From Methanobacteriota archaeon (GTDB lineage Archaea > Halobacteriota > Methanosarcinia > Methanosarcinales > Methanosarcinaceae), in the NCBI GenBank assembly GCA_016841625.1, contig JAENYU010000009.1, positions 65,981 to 126,798 of the forward strand: 60,818 bases of DNA, given 5' to 3'. Shown one piece after another: positions 1 to 8,520 of the stretch; position 1 is the first letter of the stretch, and each line of letters begins with the position of its first letter. The notes under the pieces are model-generated. The model did not search any database, was not told the DNA's origin, and saw nothing but the letters and a program-made list of their open reading frames with translations. Both the position numbers and the translations under genes were made by a program.

Positions 1-2
1 AC

Positions 3-383
3 CTTAAAGGAGCTAACCTTGAAGGAGCTGACCTTAAAGGAGTTGACCTTAAAGGAGCTAACCTTGAAGGAGCTGACCTTAAAGGAGTTGACCTTAAAGG
101 AGCTAATCTTGAAGGGGCTAACCTTGAAGGGGCTGACCTTAAAGGAGCTAACCTTGATGGGGCTAACCTTGATGGGGCTGACCTTAAAGGGGCTAACCTT
201 AAAGGAGCTAACCTTGATGAGGCTGACCTTAAAGGGGCTAACCTTAAAAGGGCTTACCATTTATCACTTGACCAACTTTCTAAAGTGAAAACACTTTATG
301 ATACAAAATTAGACGAAGAACTCTTCATACCACTAAAAGAGAAATACCCTGCCCTTTTTGAAGTACCTGATTACGATGAATGA
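3..383 (+). CDS. Pentapeptide-repeat protein, C-terminal part (5' end outside window)
   Basis: The frame that starts at base 3 reads as about 17 pentapeptide units of the A(N/D)LxG type ([15 protein letters not shown] and so on). It is followed by a non-repeat tail with [15 protein letters not shown] and ends at TGA 381-383. Pentapeptide repeats fold as a right-handed quadrilateral beta-helix; the function cannot be deduced from the repeat alone. A second open frame over the same bases (19-288, T-L-K-E-L repeats) is only a shadow, because it lacks the A(N/D)Lxx signature and any plausible ending. The DNA has a perfect 45-bp higher-order duplication (3-47 and 48-92), so the array expanded recently. 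The start codon lies upstream of the window. Confidence 0.85.
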   Translation, partial: LKGANLEGADLKGVDLKGANLEGADLKGVDLKGANLEGANLEGADLKGANLDGANLDGADLKGANLKGANLDEADLKGANLKRAYHLSLDQLSKVKTLYDTKLDEELFIPLKEKYPALFEVPDYDE

Positions 384-579
384 CCGGATATTCCCAAAAC
401 TTCCAACATGGTATAGATATCAACCGCTTTAAGACGCGTTTAAAATGTCTCTAATGTTGATAGCCATATTTTAAACGTTCAACAGAGAGCCTGAGAATAA
501 GCTTGAAAAGTAAATTAGTAATAGAATTTCTACAGAGCCGATACATCATTTACCACTACAAATAATGGGAGAGAAATAA

Positions 580-1006
580 TTATTTGGGTGTATATTTGAC
601 ATCTAGAGCCCTTATTATACCCAATGAAAACAGCAATATCGATAGGCCTAAAATAAATTGATAATCAAATCTTTGGGCATATACCCCTGCCGCAATTTCG
701 TGCATGACTATTAAAATCGTAGCATCGGTTACATATGTAATTCTAATTTCTTCATGTTCACGATAATCAACAAAAGTCTTGAAAAGGTCAATAAGAATAA
801 AAATTGTAAGGACACTGGATACTATCTGACCAAAACCGCCCCCAAGAGTCCCGAATAGAATTGATTTGATGTCCAGGAGGATATTTATCACCCCCACAAG
901 TAGCGCCAGTAGCAGTATAATAAAGGATGATAATAGTGACTAAATCAATTGTCATCTTAAATATTTTATTCTGAGATATCATAAATATTTTATAATGAGC
1001 TCTCAT
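580..1006 (-). pseudogene. PsiE-like small membrane protein gene, frameshifted
   Basis: Bases 897-580 encode a hydrophobic protein with three probable membrane helices and the stretch TDATILIVMHEIAAGVYAQR, which resembles the phosphate-starvation-inducible PsiE family. The natural N-terminus lies in a different frame, 1006 to about 925: a methionine, KIFKMTIDLVTIIIL and the first half of a membrane helix. The downstream frame supplies FIILLLALLVGVINILL, which completes that helix. Joining the two near 920-930 gives one continuous four-helix protein of about 140 residues, the usual size for the family. I therefore read this as one gene broken by a single-base indel, or a sequencing error, rather than a short gene starting at 897. 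The family assignment is by pattern and moderate. Confidence 0.6.
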
Positions 1007-1123
1007 TTAATGCCCCCATAAAAAAGATTATGATTTCTTAAATTCCAGTTTGATATATTGGTGCTAATATAAATTGAGTCGATATTATATAATGAGCTGG
1101 TTTCAAAATTCCAACTATTCTTG

Positions 1124-1225
1124 ATGGGGAAAAGAGGAGCAAAACCAAAGTTTACAGACCTCTCAAAACATCAACTTCTTAATGAAGGAGCACCTAAATC
1201 ATCTGTTAGAAATATTATCTATTAG
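1124..1225 (+). pseudogene. Possible transposase N-terminal fragment (33 codons)
   Basis: A short frame begins MGKRGAKPKFTDLS and stops at TAG 1223-1225. MGKRG.KPKFTD is reminiscent of the N-terminus of small insertion-sequence proteins seen in methanosarcinas. No further transposase sequence follows. The rest of 1007-1613 holds no convincing gene, only AT-rich DNA with two small hairpins: 1347-1364 (CTCGAA/TTCGAG) and about 1373-1400 (CACCCC...GGGTG). Confidence 0.25.
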
Positions 1226-1631
1226 TCCTTTTTGAAGAATTTAAAGGATTAAAGATTTCAGATATTATTAGAAAACAGTAACAATTTACTTGCCGGGAGA
1301 AGGAGATTTAATTGGGTTACGTTTAAGGGCGAGATTGCATTAACAGATGACTCGAAATAATTCGAGTAATTCTCCACCCCTTGCCAATGGTAAGGGTGCA
1401 TGGATATTCGCCTGAAATATATATTTTTACCTGTATAGAAGTATATTTTTTCCAGGATTAAGAGCTTAAAAAATACATTCACCTGGCGGAAAACTCTCTG
1501 AATTTCATCTATTGTTATGAGTTCAAACTTATCCTAAATCGTGCATATAAACCTGGCGGCGATCCATCCCCGAGTACGCATACGGAAGGCATTACACCGA
1601 TTCAGGTTCAGGCATGAAAGGATGCGATAAT

Positions 1632-4600
1632 ATGATCAAAAAAAAGGAAGTCACAGGCAAAGAGGAAAAGCTGCATACTACAGAAGAAACTTCCATTAGT
1701 GAACCCCCTGCTCCGGATGCAAACTCAAATAAATCCCCAAAAGAGGACTTTCCCATCGTGGGCATCGGCGCATCGGCTGGTGGGCTGGCTGCGTTCGAAG
1801 CCTTCTTTTCAGCTATACCCAACGACACCAATCCCGGTATGGCGTTTGTCCTGGTGCAGCACCTGGACCCGAACCACAAGAGTATCCTCACGGAACTGAT
1901 AGGGCACTATACACGGATGCCGGTTTACGAGGTCAAGGACGGAATGGTTGTCCAGCCTGACTGCGTCTATGTCATCCCGCCTAACCATGACATGATTTAT
2001 CAGGACAGTAAATTGCAGTTGCTGGAACCGTCTGAGCCTCGCGGCCATCGCCTGCCGATTGATATATTCTTCCGTTCCCTGGCTCAGAGCAAGCAAGAGC
2101 TGGCAATTGGCATCGTACTCTCGGGTACCGGCAGCGACGGCTCACTGGGAGTGCGGGCGGTCAAGGCAGAGGGCGGCATGGTGATGACACAGACCCCAGA
2201 ATCCAGCGAGTACGACGGCATGCCGCGCAGCGCCATTGCCACAGGTCTGGTAGACTACCCCCTGACGCCGGCTGAGATGCCTGCCCAGCTCGTTACCTAT
2301 GTCACCCAGGCTTTTGGAAAAAGACCCCAATTGATCCCCAGGACCGAAGGCGCGATGAAAAAGATATTCAACCTGCTGCGCATCCAGACCGGTCACGACT
2401 TTTCCCATTACAAGCAGAACACCATCAACCGCCGCATCGAGCGGCGCATGGCCGTCCAGAATATCCAGAGTATGGACGAGTATGTGCGTTATTTAGAGCA
2501 AAAACCTGCCGAAGTGGAGGCGCTCTTTTCCGACCTTTTAATCGGCGTCACAAGTTTCTTCCGCAATCCCACGGCGTTCGAGGCACTCCAGAAAAAACTA
2601 ATCCCGGATCTCTTCACCAACAAGCACCCTGACTCAGCGATACGGATCTGGGTGCCCGGCTGCTCCACAGGTGAGGAGGCTTATTCCATCGGCATCCTGC
2701 TCCAGGAGCAGATGGAAATGTTGAAGAAAAATTTCAAGGTACAAATCTTCGCGACCGATATTGACAGCCGGGCCATCGGAGAGGCTCGCAGCGGCGTCTA
2801 TCCCACAAGCATTTCCATCGATATCTCCCCGGAAAGGCTGGATCGCTTCTTTACCCAGGATTCAGGCGGCAACTACCGCATCCGGAAAAATATCCGTGAC
2901 ATGATAGTCTTTTCCGAGCAGGATATTATCAAAGACCCGCCGTTCTCCAAACTTGACATGCTCAGTTGTCGCAACTTGCTAATCTATATGGACAGGGAAC
3001 TGCAGAAGAAGCTCATCCCCCTCTTCCACTACGCATTGAACCCGGGAGGATTTCTCTTCCTTGGCCCTTCCGAGACCCTGGGCGAGTTTGATAACCTTTT
3101 TGACACACTGGACCGCAAGTCGAAGATCTATCTCAAAAAGAATGATAACAGTGGACACCCTCCCATAGGGATATTTAACTCACCGGGACTGGAAAGCAGG
3201 GAGAGGGAGACAAAAAGACTAGCCAGCAAGGCTCTTATCGAAAGCAAACCTCAAATGCGCGAACTGACCGAACAGACGATGCTGCAAAATTATGCCCCGG
3301 TAAGTGTACTCGTCAACCAGCACGGCGACATCCTCTATCTTCATGGACGGACCGGCATGTACCTGGAACCGGCTCCGGGTGAGGCTGGCCTGAATATCCT
3401 GAAGATGGCCCGCGAGGGATTGCGGCAGGAGTTGGCCACGGACCTGTACAAAGCCGCAGTCAATAAAGAGCCGGTATTTCACCCCGGGCTGCGGGTTAAA
3501 ACCAACGGTGATTTCACTACAGTCAATCTGGCGTTACGACCTGTGGCAGCAGACCCTGACACCGCCTCCGAGCCAAACCTATTCCTGGTCACCTTTGAGG
3601 AACCGCCGAAGGAGGAGCAGAGCAAAACCGGGAAAGCCACCGCCATAGGTGCCGGTGAAGGAGCCTTTGAGAGCGCAATGGAAGATGACGCGCGCATCCT
3701 GGAGCTGAAGCGGGAACTGCAGATTAAGGAGGAACATCTCAAAGCTTCCAATGAAGAATTGGAGACCTCCAATGAAGAACTCAAATCCTCCAATGAAGAG
3801 ATGCAGTCAATTAACGAGGAACTGCAATCCACCAACGAAGAGCTGGAGACTTCCAAGGAAGAACTGCAGTCAGTCAACGAGGAGTTGGCTACGGTCAATA
3901 CCGAACTGCATAACAAGGTGACTGATCTGTCGCAGGCAATTAACGACATGAACAACCTTTTGGGCGGCACGGGTATAGGCACCATCTTTGTGGACCATCA
4001 ACTGCGCATCCTGCGTTTCACTCCTTTCGTTACACAGATAATCAATCTGATCCCGACTGATGTGGGAAGGCCGGTTGGGCATATCGTCTCGAACCTGTTG
4101 GGTTATGACCGTCTTGTAATAGATATAAAGGAGGTGCTGGACAGCCTGATACCCAAAGATATTGAAGTCCAGACCCAGGATGGTTTGTGGTACCTGATGC
4201 GCATCCGGCCCTATCGCACCCTTGAAAACGTTATCAAGGGAGCGGTAATCACATTTACTGAGATTTCCGAAATGAAGCGGGCAAGGGATATCCTGAAAAA
4301 ATCCGAGGTCATGCGACGTCTGGCCGCGGTAGTACAGGATGCGGGCGATGCTATAACGTTACAGGATATGGAGGGGCACATCCTGGCCTGGAATCCGAAG
4401 GCTGAGAAGATTTACGGCTGGAGCGAAGCCGAGGCACTGACGATGAACATTAGCAGCCTGATCCCGGCGAGCCGGAAAGAAGGAGAGTTGGCCATACTGA
4501 AGAAGCTTAGCCACTCTGAACTTATGGAACCTTACCGCACCCAGCGGCTCACCAAAGATGGCCGGATAATAGAGGTGTGGCTGACCGCCACCTCATTGGT

Positions 4601-4685
4601 GAATGAAGCCAATGAGATATATGCCATTGCGACTACGGAGAGGGAGATCAAATCAGAAAACACGAAGAAGGAAGGCCAGGAATAA
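1632..4685 (+). CDS. CheB/CheR fusion protein with coiled coil and PAS domains
   Basis: This is a large signalling protein of about 1017 residues. The N-terminal part is a CheB methylesterase domain with its catalytic residues in place: the serine in GIGASAGG, the histidine in VQHLDPNH and the aspartate in GTGSDG. A CheR SAM-dependent methyltransferase domain follows (VTSFFRNP, VPGCSTGEEAYS, IFATDIDSRA, SCRNLLIYMD). Next comes a long heptad-type coiled coil of NEEL/NEEM repeats around 3700-3920, then two PAS-like domains. No receiver or kinase domain follows, so it probably works with separate partners. ATG 1632 is preferred over 1614 because AAGGA lies about 10 bases before it. Fusions of this type are widespread sensors; the substrate receptor is not evident here. 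Confidence 0.85.
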   Translation: MIKKKEVTGKEEKLHTTEETSISEPPAPDANSNKSPKEDFPIVGIGASAGGLAAFEAFFSAIPNDTNPGMAFVLVQHLDPNHKSILTELIGHYTRMPVYEVKDGMVVQPDCVYVIPPNHDMIYQDSKLQLLEPSEPRGHRLPIDIFFRSLAQSKQELAIGIVLSGTGSDGSLGVRAVKAEGGMVMTQTPESSEYDGMPRSAIATGLVDYPLTPAEMPAQLVTYVTQAFGKRPQLIPRTEGAMKKIFNLLRIQTGHDFSHYKQNTINRRIERRMAVQNIQSMDEYVRYLEQKPAEVEALFSDLLIGVTSFFRNPTAFEALQKKLIPDLFTNKHPDSAIRIWVPGCSTGEEAYSIGILLQEQMEMLKKNFKVQIFATDIDSRAIGEARSGVYPTSISIDISPERLDRFFTQDSGGNYRIRKNIRDMIVFSEQDIIKDPPFSKLDMLSCRNLLIYMDRELQKKLIPLFHYALNPGGFLFLGPSETLGEFDNLFDTLDRKSKIYLKKNDNSGHPPIGIFNSPGLESRERETKRLASKALIESKPQMRELTEQTMLQNYAPVSVLVNQHGDILYLHGRTGMYLEPAPGEAGLNILKMAREGLRQELATDLYKAAVNKEPVFHPGLRVKTNGDFTTVNLALRPVAADPDTASEPNLFLVTFEEPPKEEQSKTGKATAIGAGEGAFESAMEDDARILELKRELQIKEEHLKASNEELETSNEELKSSNEEMQSINEELQSTNEELETSKEELQSVNEELATVNTELHNKVTDLSQAINDMNNLLGGTGIGTIFVDHQLRILRFTPFVTQIINLIPTDVGRPVGHIVSNLLGYDRLVIDIKEVLDSLIPKDIEVQTQDGLWYLMRIRPYRTLENVIKGAVITFTEISEMKRARDILKKSEVMRRLAAVVQDAGDAITLQDMEGHILAWNPKAEKIYGWSEAEALTMNISSLIPASRKEGELAILKKLSHSELMEPYRTQRLTKDGRIIEVWLTATSLVNEANEIYAIATTEREIKSENTKKEGQE

Positions 4686-4691
4686 AAAAGG

Positions 4692-4840
4692 GACCTGTTC
4701 GGACCGTTGGCTGACTTTCGCAAGAGGGTAGAGAAGATAGTCCGAATAAAACTACTCAGATGCCGGAAAATCTGGATTCGCTGTCTTTGAAGATAGCGCA
4801 ACAGGTACCCCACGAGCTGCGGGTGCATCAGGTCAAGTTA
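4692..4840 (+). pseudogene. Stump of a second PAS sensor gene, frameshifted and deleted
   Basis: Directly after the CheB/CheR gene, one frame reads DLFGPLADFRKRVEKIVR (4692-4745). After a one-base slip, the next frame reads NKTTQMPENLDSLSLK and then HELRVHQVKLRF to about 4840. PENLDSLS...HELRVHQ(I)ELE is a typical opening of PAS-containing sensor kinases that follow CheB/CheR genes. The match then stops. I infer that a downstream sensor kinase was deleted and left this remnant. Confidence 0.5.
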
Positions 4841-4990
4841 AGGTTTAATGGGCAAATTATTGGGAGCCCATTATCTTTACTTGTTGGCTATTTATTATGT
4901 TTTTCAGTTTTGCGTGAATTGGCAATCGTATGTTTTTGAAAACTCCAAATCACCATCGATAGACTGATTTTGGGTACGCTGAATAGTGAC

Positions 4991-5007
4991 CTTATACCAG
5001 GTATAAG
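4991..5007. promoter_or_regulatory. Perfect palindrome CTTATACC-A-GGTATAAG
   Basis: Two 8-base arms flank a single A. The site is in the 870-bp gene-free stretch before the histidine kinase gene at 5558. It could be an operator, but it lies about 550 bp from the start codon, so the link is weak. Confidence 0.3.
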
Positions 5008-5039
5008 AATGTTGCGTTATATGCAGAGGCAACTATAAG

Positions 5040-5180
5040 TAATTGAGCTGATCCCAAAACCCATTTTTATTCTTAATCCTCAGAATTATTAAGGATTGTT
5101 TTCATGATCTGAAGCTTTATTGGTCACTTAAAATACGATATCCAAAGAAGCAAATTTTGAGTTTTGGGATCGGTTAATTA
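5040..5180. repeat. MITE-like element with GATCCCAAAAC inverted ends
   Basis: The left end (5040-5064) carries TAATTGAGCTGATCCCAAAA. The right end (about 5155-5180) carries its imperfect inverse (GAGTTTTGGGATCGGTTAAT). The element is about 141 bp, AT-rich, without a reading frame. Short size, inverted ends and absence of coding sequence fit a miniature inverted-repeat element. Confidence 0.45.
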
Positions 5181-5200
5181 ATATCTTATGAATGAACTTT

Positions 5201-5232
5201 TATATGCTAAATAACTGTTATATGTTAAATAA
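5201..5232. repeat. Two direct repeats TATATGYTAAATAA, 18 bp apart
   Basis: TATATGCTAAATAA (5201-5214) and TATATGTTAAATAA (5219-5232) are followed by a hairpin with arms AAACTGAA and TTCAGTTT at 5267-5290. Both lie upstream of the kinase gene and may belong to its promoter or leader. No function can be assigned from sequence alone. Confidence 0.3.
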
Positions 5233-5557
5233 GAGTGAACTTAAGATTAAGTACGCATTTAAGCACAAACTGAATGCACTTGTTCAGTTTATGAAGTGTT
5301 GATTTTTATTGCGAGAACTGTAACATACAAAACAGGATCGAGTGGGTGAGTCGTGGATCAAATATGAGAAAACAAGCACATTCCCCCCGTGTTTAGAAAA
5401 AAGTAGAGAGATTCTTATGCTTACGTTTTTCGGTAAATGACTCCCAGGACCAAAACAGCGAAGAGCCGAAATTGTGAAACGTGGAGAAGCAGGGACCGCA
5501 TATCATGGGGACAACGAAATTTTTGCCTTTACATCCTCAAGTCGGAGAAGGTGTAAA

Positions 5558-8377
5558 ATGAGAGAAAGCCTGAGAAAATCTGGCATTGATATTATTGGAG
5601 ATGTACCCTGGGGAACCCATTTCTGCCAATTTTTCCAGACAAAAGAAGATTTGATGGACATGCTGGTCCCATATTTCAAGGCCGGGCTGGAAAATAACGA
5701 ATTTTGTGTGTGGATCGTATCACAACCCTCGGAAGTAGAAGAAGCCAAAGAAGCCCTGAGAAGGGCTGTTCCTGATTTTGATGTTTATCTGGAGCGAGGG
5801 CAAATAGAAATTGTTCCCTACACGCACTGGTATTTAAAAGAGGGTAATTTCGATTCGGAGAGCGTCTTAAATGGCTGGGTTGAAAAACTCAACCAGGCAC
5901 TGACTAATGGCTGTGACGGTCTGAGGTTGGGAAATTCTTTCCGGCTGGAAAATGAGGATTGGAATGATTTTGCTGATTATGAGGAACAGGTAGACAATGT
6001 AATTGGCAATTACCAGATAATTGCTCTCTGCACCTATCCTCTTGACAGGTGCAACGCAGCCGAGATAATAGATGTGGTCATCAACCATCAATTTGCTTTG
6101 GTCAAAAGGGATGGAAAGTGGGAACAGATAGAAAGCTCCAGGCGCAAGAAGGCAGAAGAGAAAATCCAGGATCTGGCGAATATTGTGGAATATTCAAACG
6201 ATGCCATTATAACCAAATCCCTTGATGGCATCATTACCAGCTGGAATAAAGGTGCAGAGCAAATTTATGGTTATTCAGCTGGAGAAGTTATGAGAAAGCC
6301 CATATCCATTCTGGAGCCATCCATATTAGTTGAAGAAGCAGAAGAATTGGCTGAACTGATTAAACAGGGAGATAAAATCCACAATTATGAGACTTTACGT
6401 TTAAGAAAGGATGGTAGGATAATAAATGTCTCATTAACTCTTTCTCCGGTTTTTGATGCATCCGGAAAGCTGACCGATATCTCAGTTATTGCTAGAGATA
6501 TAACCAAAAGTAAAATAGCAGAAGAAAAACTTCGGACAAACGAGGAAAGATACAGGATTGCCACAGAGCAGACAGGACAAGTGGTATATGAGTATGATTT
6601 AAGAACAGATAAGAGCAGCTGGGCAGGTGCCATAGAAGAAGTTACAGGGTATACTTTTGAAGAATTCCAGAAGCTTGGCAAGGAAGTCTGGATTAAAAAC
6701 ATCCATCTCACAGATATGAATCGTGGGGGGCAAAGATTACAGAGAGTGAGAAAGGCCGGAGGCAGATTTAAGGAAGAATTAAGGTTAAGAAGAAAAGATG
6801 GAACCTGTATTCATATAGAAAACCGCGGAGTCTGGCTTACGGATCATGAGGGTCAGCCTTACGGGGCTATAGGAGTACTGAAAGATATTTCTGAGAGAAA
6901 ACTTGCCAGTAAAAATCTTCAAGAAAGTGAAGAAAGATATCGCACAGCAACCGAACAGACCGGGCAGGTTATATTCGATTTCGATTTTGAAACACGTAAA
7001 GTCAGTTGGGCGGGAGCCATAAGGGAAGTAACAGGGTACAGTCCGGAAGAGTTAGAGGATCTGGATAAATCGGTCTGGATGGAACATATTCACCCCGAAG
7101 ACAGGGTGGAACTGCTTGAAAACCTGGAGAAGTCCTTTGAGGAAAAGATTAAATTTCAGGTAAAATTCAGGTTAAGAAAAAAAGATGGGAACTACATCTA
7201 TGCCGAAAACTTTGGAGTCTGGCTAAAAGATGACAACGGGAAGGTATACAGAGCCATCGGAGTAATAAAAAATATTACGGAATGGAAACTTGCAATAAAA
7301 AACATTGCAGAAAGTGAGAGGAAATACCGCTCTTTCGTACAGAATTTCCATGGGATCGCTTTCCAGCTGGATGAAAATTTTGTTCCTGTACTTATGCATG
7401 GTGCTGTTGAAGAGATCACCGGGTATAGCGAAGAGGAGTTTCTGTCCCGGATTAAGTGGGAAGACATAATCCATCCGGAGGACCTGCCTCTCTTGATCAA
7501 AGAAAGGGAAAAGATCCGAAGTTCTCAATCCACTGATTACGAAAAATTTGAAGTTCGTATAAAGCACAGGAACGGAAGAATCAAATGGGTTGAAGAAATC
7601 TACCAGAAAATTCAGGGAATGGATGGAAAGCCGGAATTCTACCAGGGTACTATTTATGATGTGACCGAAAGAAAAGAGACAGAAAAGTTCCTTGCGAGTA
7701 TCGAAACTGCCCGTAAAAAAGAAATTCACCATCGGATCAAGAATAACCTGCAGGTAATCTCCTCCCTTCTCGACCTTCAGGCTGAAAAGTTCAACAACAG
7801 AGAATGTATTAAGGATTCGGAAGTCCTGGAAGCCTTCAGGGAAAGTCAGGACAGAGTAATATCCATGGCTCTTATCCATGAGGAACTGTACAAGGGTGGA
7901 GAGCTCGATACACTGAACTTTTCGTCGTATGTTGAGGAACTCGCTAAGAATCTATTCCAGACATACAGGCTTGGAAATGCAAGTACCAGCTTAAATATGA
8001 ATCTGGAAGAAAACATTTTCCTTGACATGGATACTGCAGTCCCATTAGGTATAATCATCAACGAACTTGTTTCAAACTCTCTCAAGCATGCATTTGTCGA
8101 CAGAGATAATGGGAAAATTCAAATCAAACTTTGTAGAGAAGAATCCCCGGAAAGTAAAGATAATAGAGCAGGGAACAATAATGAGGGCTTAAAGGGCAGC
8201 AGTTTTATTCTGACAGTATCAGATAATGGAATAGGTATGCATGAAAGTTTTGATCTGGAAAATCCTGACAATCTTGGCATACAACTGGTAACTATCCTTG
8301 TAGAACAGTTAGAAGGTGAACTTGAACTGAATAGAGACAATGGGACGGAATTCACTACAAGGTTTACAGCAGCGTAA
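5558..8377 (+). CDS. MEDS/multi-PAS sensor histidine kinase (HisKA_2 type)
   Basis: A cytoplasmic sensor of about 939 residues without membrane helices. The N-terminus (about 1-200) is a MEDS domain, the methanogen/methylotroph DcmR-type sensory module (GDVPWGTHFCQFFQTKEDL, YPLDRCNAAEIIDVVINHQF). Four PAS domains follow (roughly 6160-6500, 6540-6900, 6920-7280 and 7320-7670); the second and third are near copies of each other (ERYRxATEQTGQV, SWAGAIxEVTGY). The kinase core starts at EIHHRIKNNLQVISSLL, a HisKA_2 phospho-acceptor motif, and ends with a HATPase domain (INELVSNSLKHAF, VSDNGIGM). ATG 5558 is chosen over 5474 because GGAGAAGGTG lies just upstream and the MEDS domain starts there. 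No response regulator is adjacent. Confidence 0.88.
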   Translation: MRESLRKSGIDIIGDVPWGTHFCQFFQTKEDLMDMLVPYFKAGLENNEFCVWIVSQPSEVEEAKEALRRAVPDFDVYLERGQIEIVPYTHWYLKEGNFDSESVLNGWVEKLNQALTNGCDGLRLGNSFRLENEDWNDFADYEEQVDNVIGNYQIIALCTYPLDRCNAAEIIDVVINHQFALVKRDGKWEQIESSRRKKAEEKIQDLANIVEYSNDAIITKSLDGIITSWNKGAEQIYGYSAGEVMRKPISILEPSILVEEAEELAELIKQGDKIHNYETLRLRKDGRIINVSLTLSPVFDASGKLTDISVIARDITKSKIAEEKLRTNEERYRIATEQTGQVVYEYDLRTDKSSWAGAIEEVTGYTFEEFQKLGKEVWIKNIHLTDMNRGGQRLQRVRKAGGRFKEELRLRRKDGTCIHIENRGVWLTDHEGQPYGAIGVLKDISERKLASKNLQESEERYRTATEQTGQVIFDFDFETRKVSWAGAIREVTGYSPEELEDLDKSVWMEHIHPEDRVELLENLEKSFEEKIKFQVKFRLRKKDGNYIYAENFGVWLKDDNGKVYRAIGVIKNITEWKLAIKNIAESERKYRSFVQNFHGIAFQLDENFVPVLMHGAVEEITGYSEEEFLSRIKWEDIIHPEDLPLLIKEREKIRSSQSTDYEKFEVRIKHRNGRIKWVEEIYQKIQGMDGKPEFYQGTIYDVTERKETEKFLASIETARKKEIHHRIKNNLQVISSLLDLQAEKFNNRECIKDSEVLEAFRESQDRVISMALIHEELYKGGELDTLNFSSYVEELAKNLFQTYRLGNASTSLNMNLEENIFLDMDTAVPLGIIINELVSNSLKHAFVDRDNGKIQIKLCREESPESKDNRAGNNNEGLKGSSFILTVSDNGIGMHESFDLENPDNLGIQLVTILVEQLEGELELNRDNGTEFTTRFTAA

Positions 8378-8520
8378 AAGGAGCAAGGATAATAAGCATT
8401 TCAAGAGTCGTTCCCGGATGACCTTCTTAAGCTCCAGGTTTTTTGCCACTCTCTTTGCAGTGACTTTTTTCCCCAGCTATTCCTCTCCAGCTATTCATCC
8501 AGACCTTCGATTGCCTCCAC

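Noticed and set aside
19-288. Open frame of T-L-K-E-L repeats
   Set aside because: It is a shadow of the pentapeptide-repeat frame that starts at base 3 and ends at 383; only that frame shows A(N/D)LxG units and a normal C-terminus.
3479-3985. 168-codon serine-rich frame on the minus strand
   Set aside because: It mirrors the coiled-coil NEEL repeats of the CheB/CheR gene and has no family character.
7223-7879. 218-codon minus-strand frame inside the histidine kinase gene
   Set aside because: Antisense shadow; the plus-strand PAS and HisKA_2 motifs are unmistakable.
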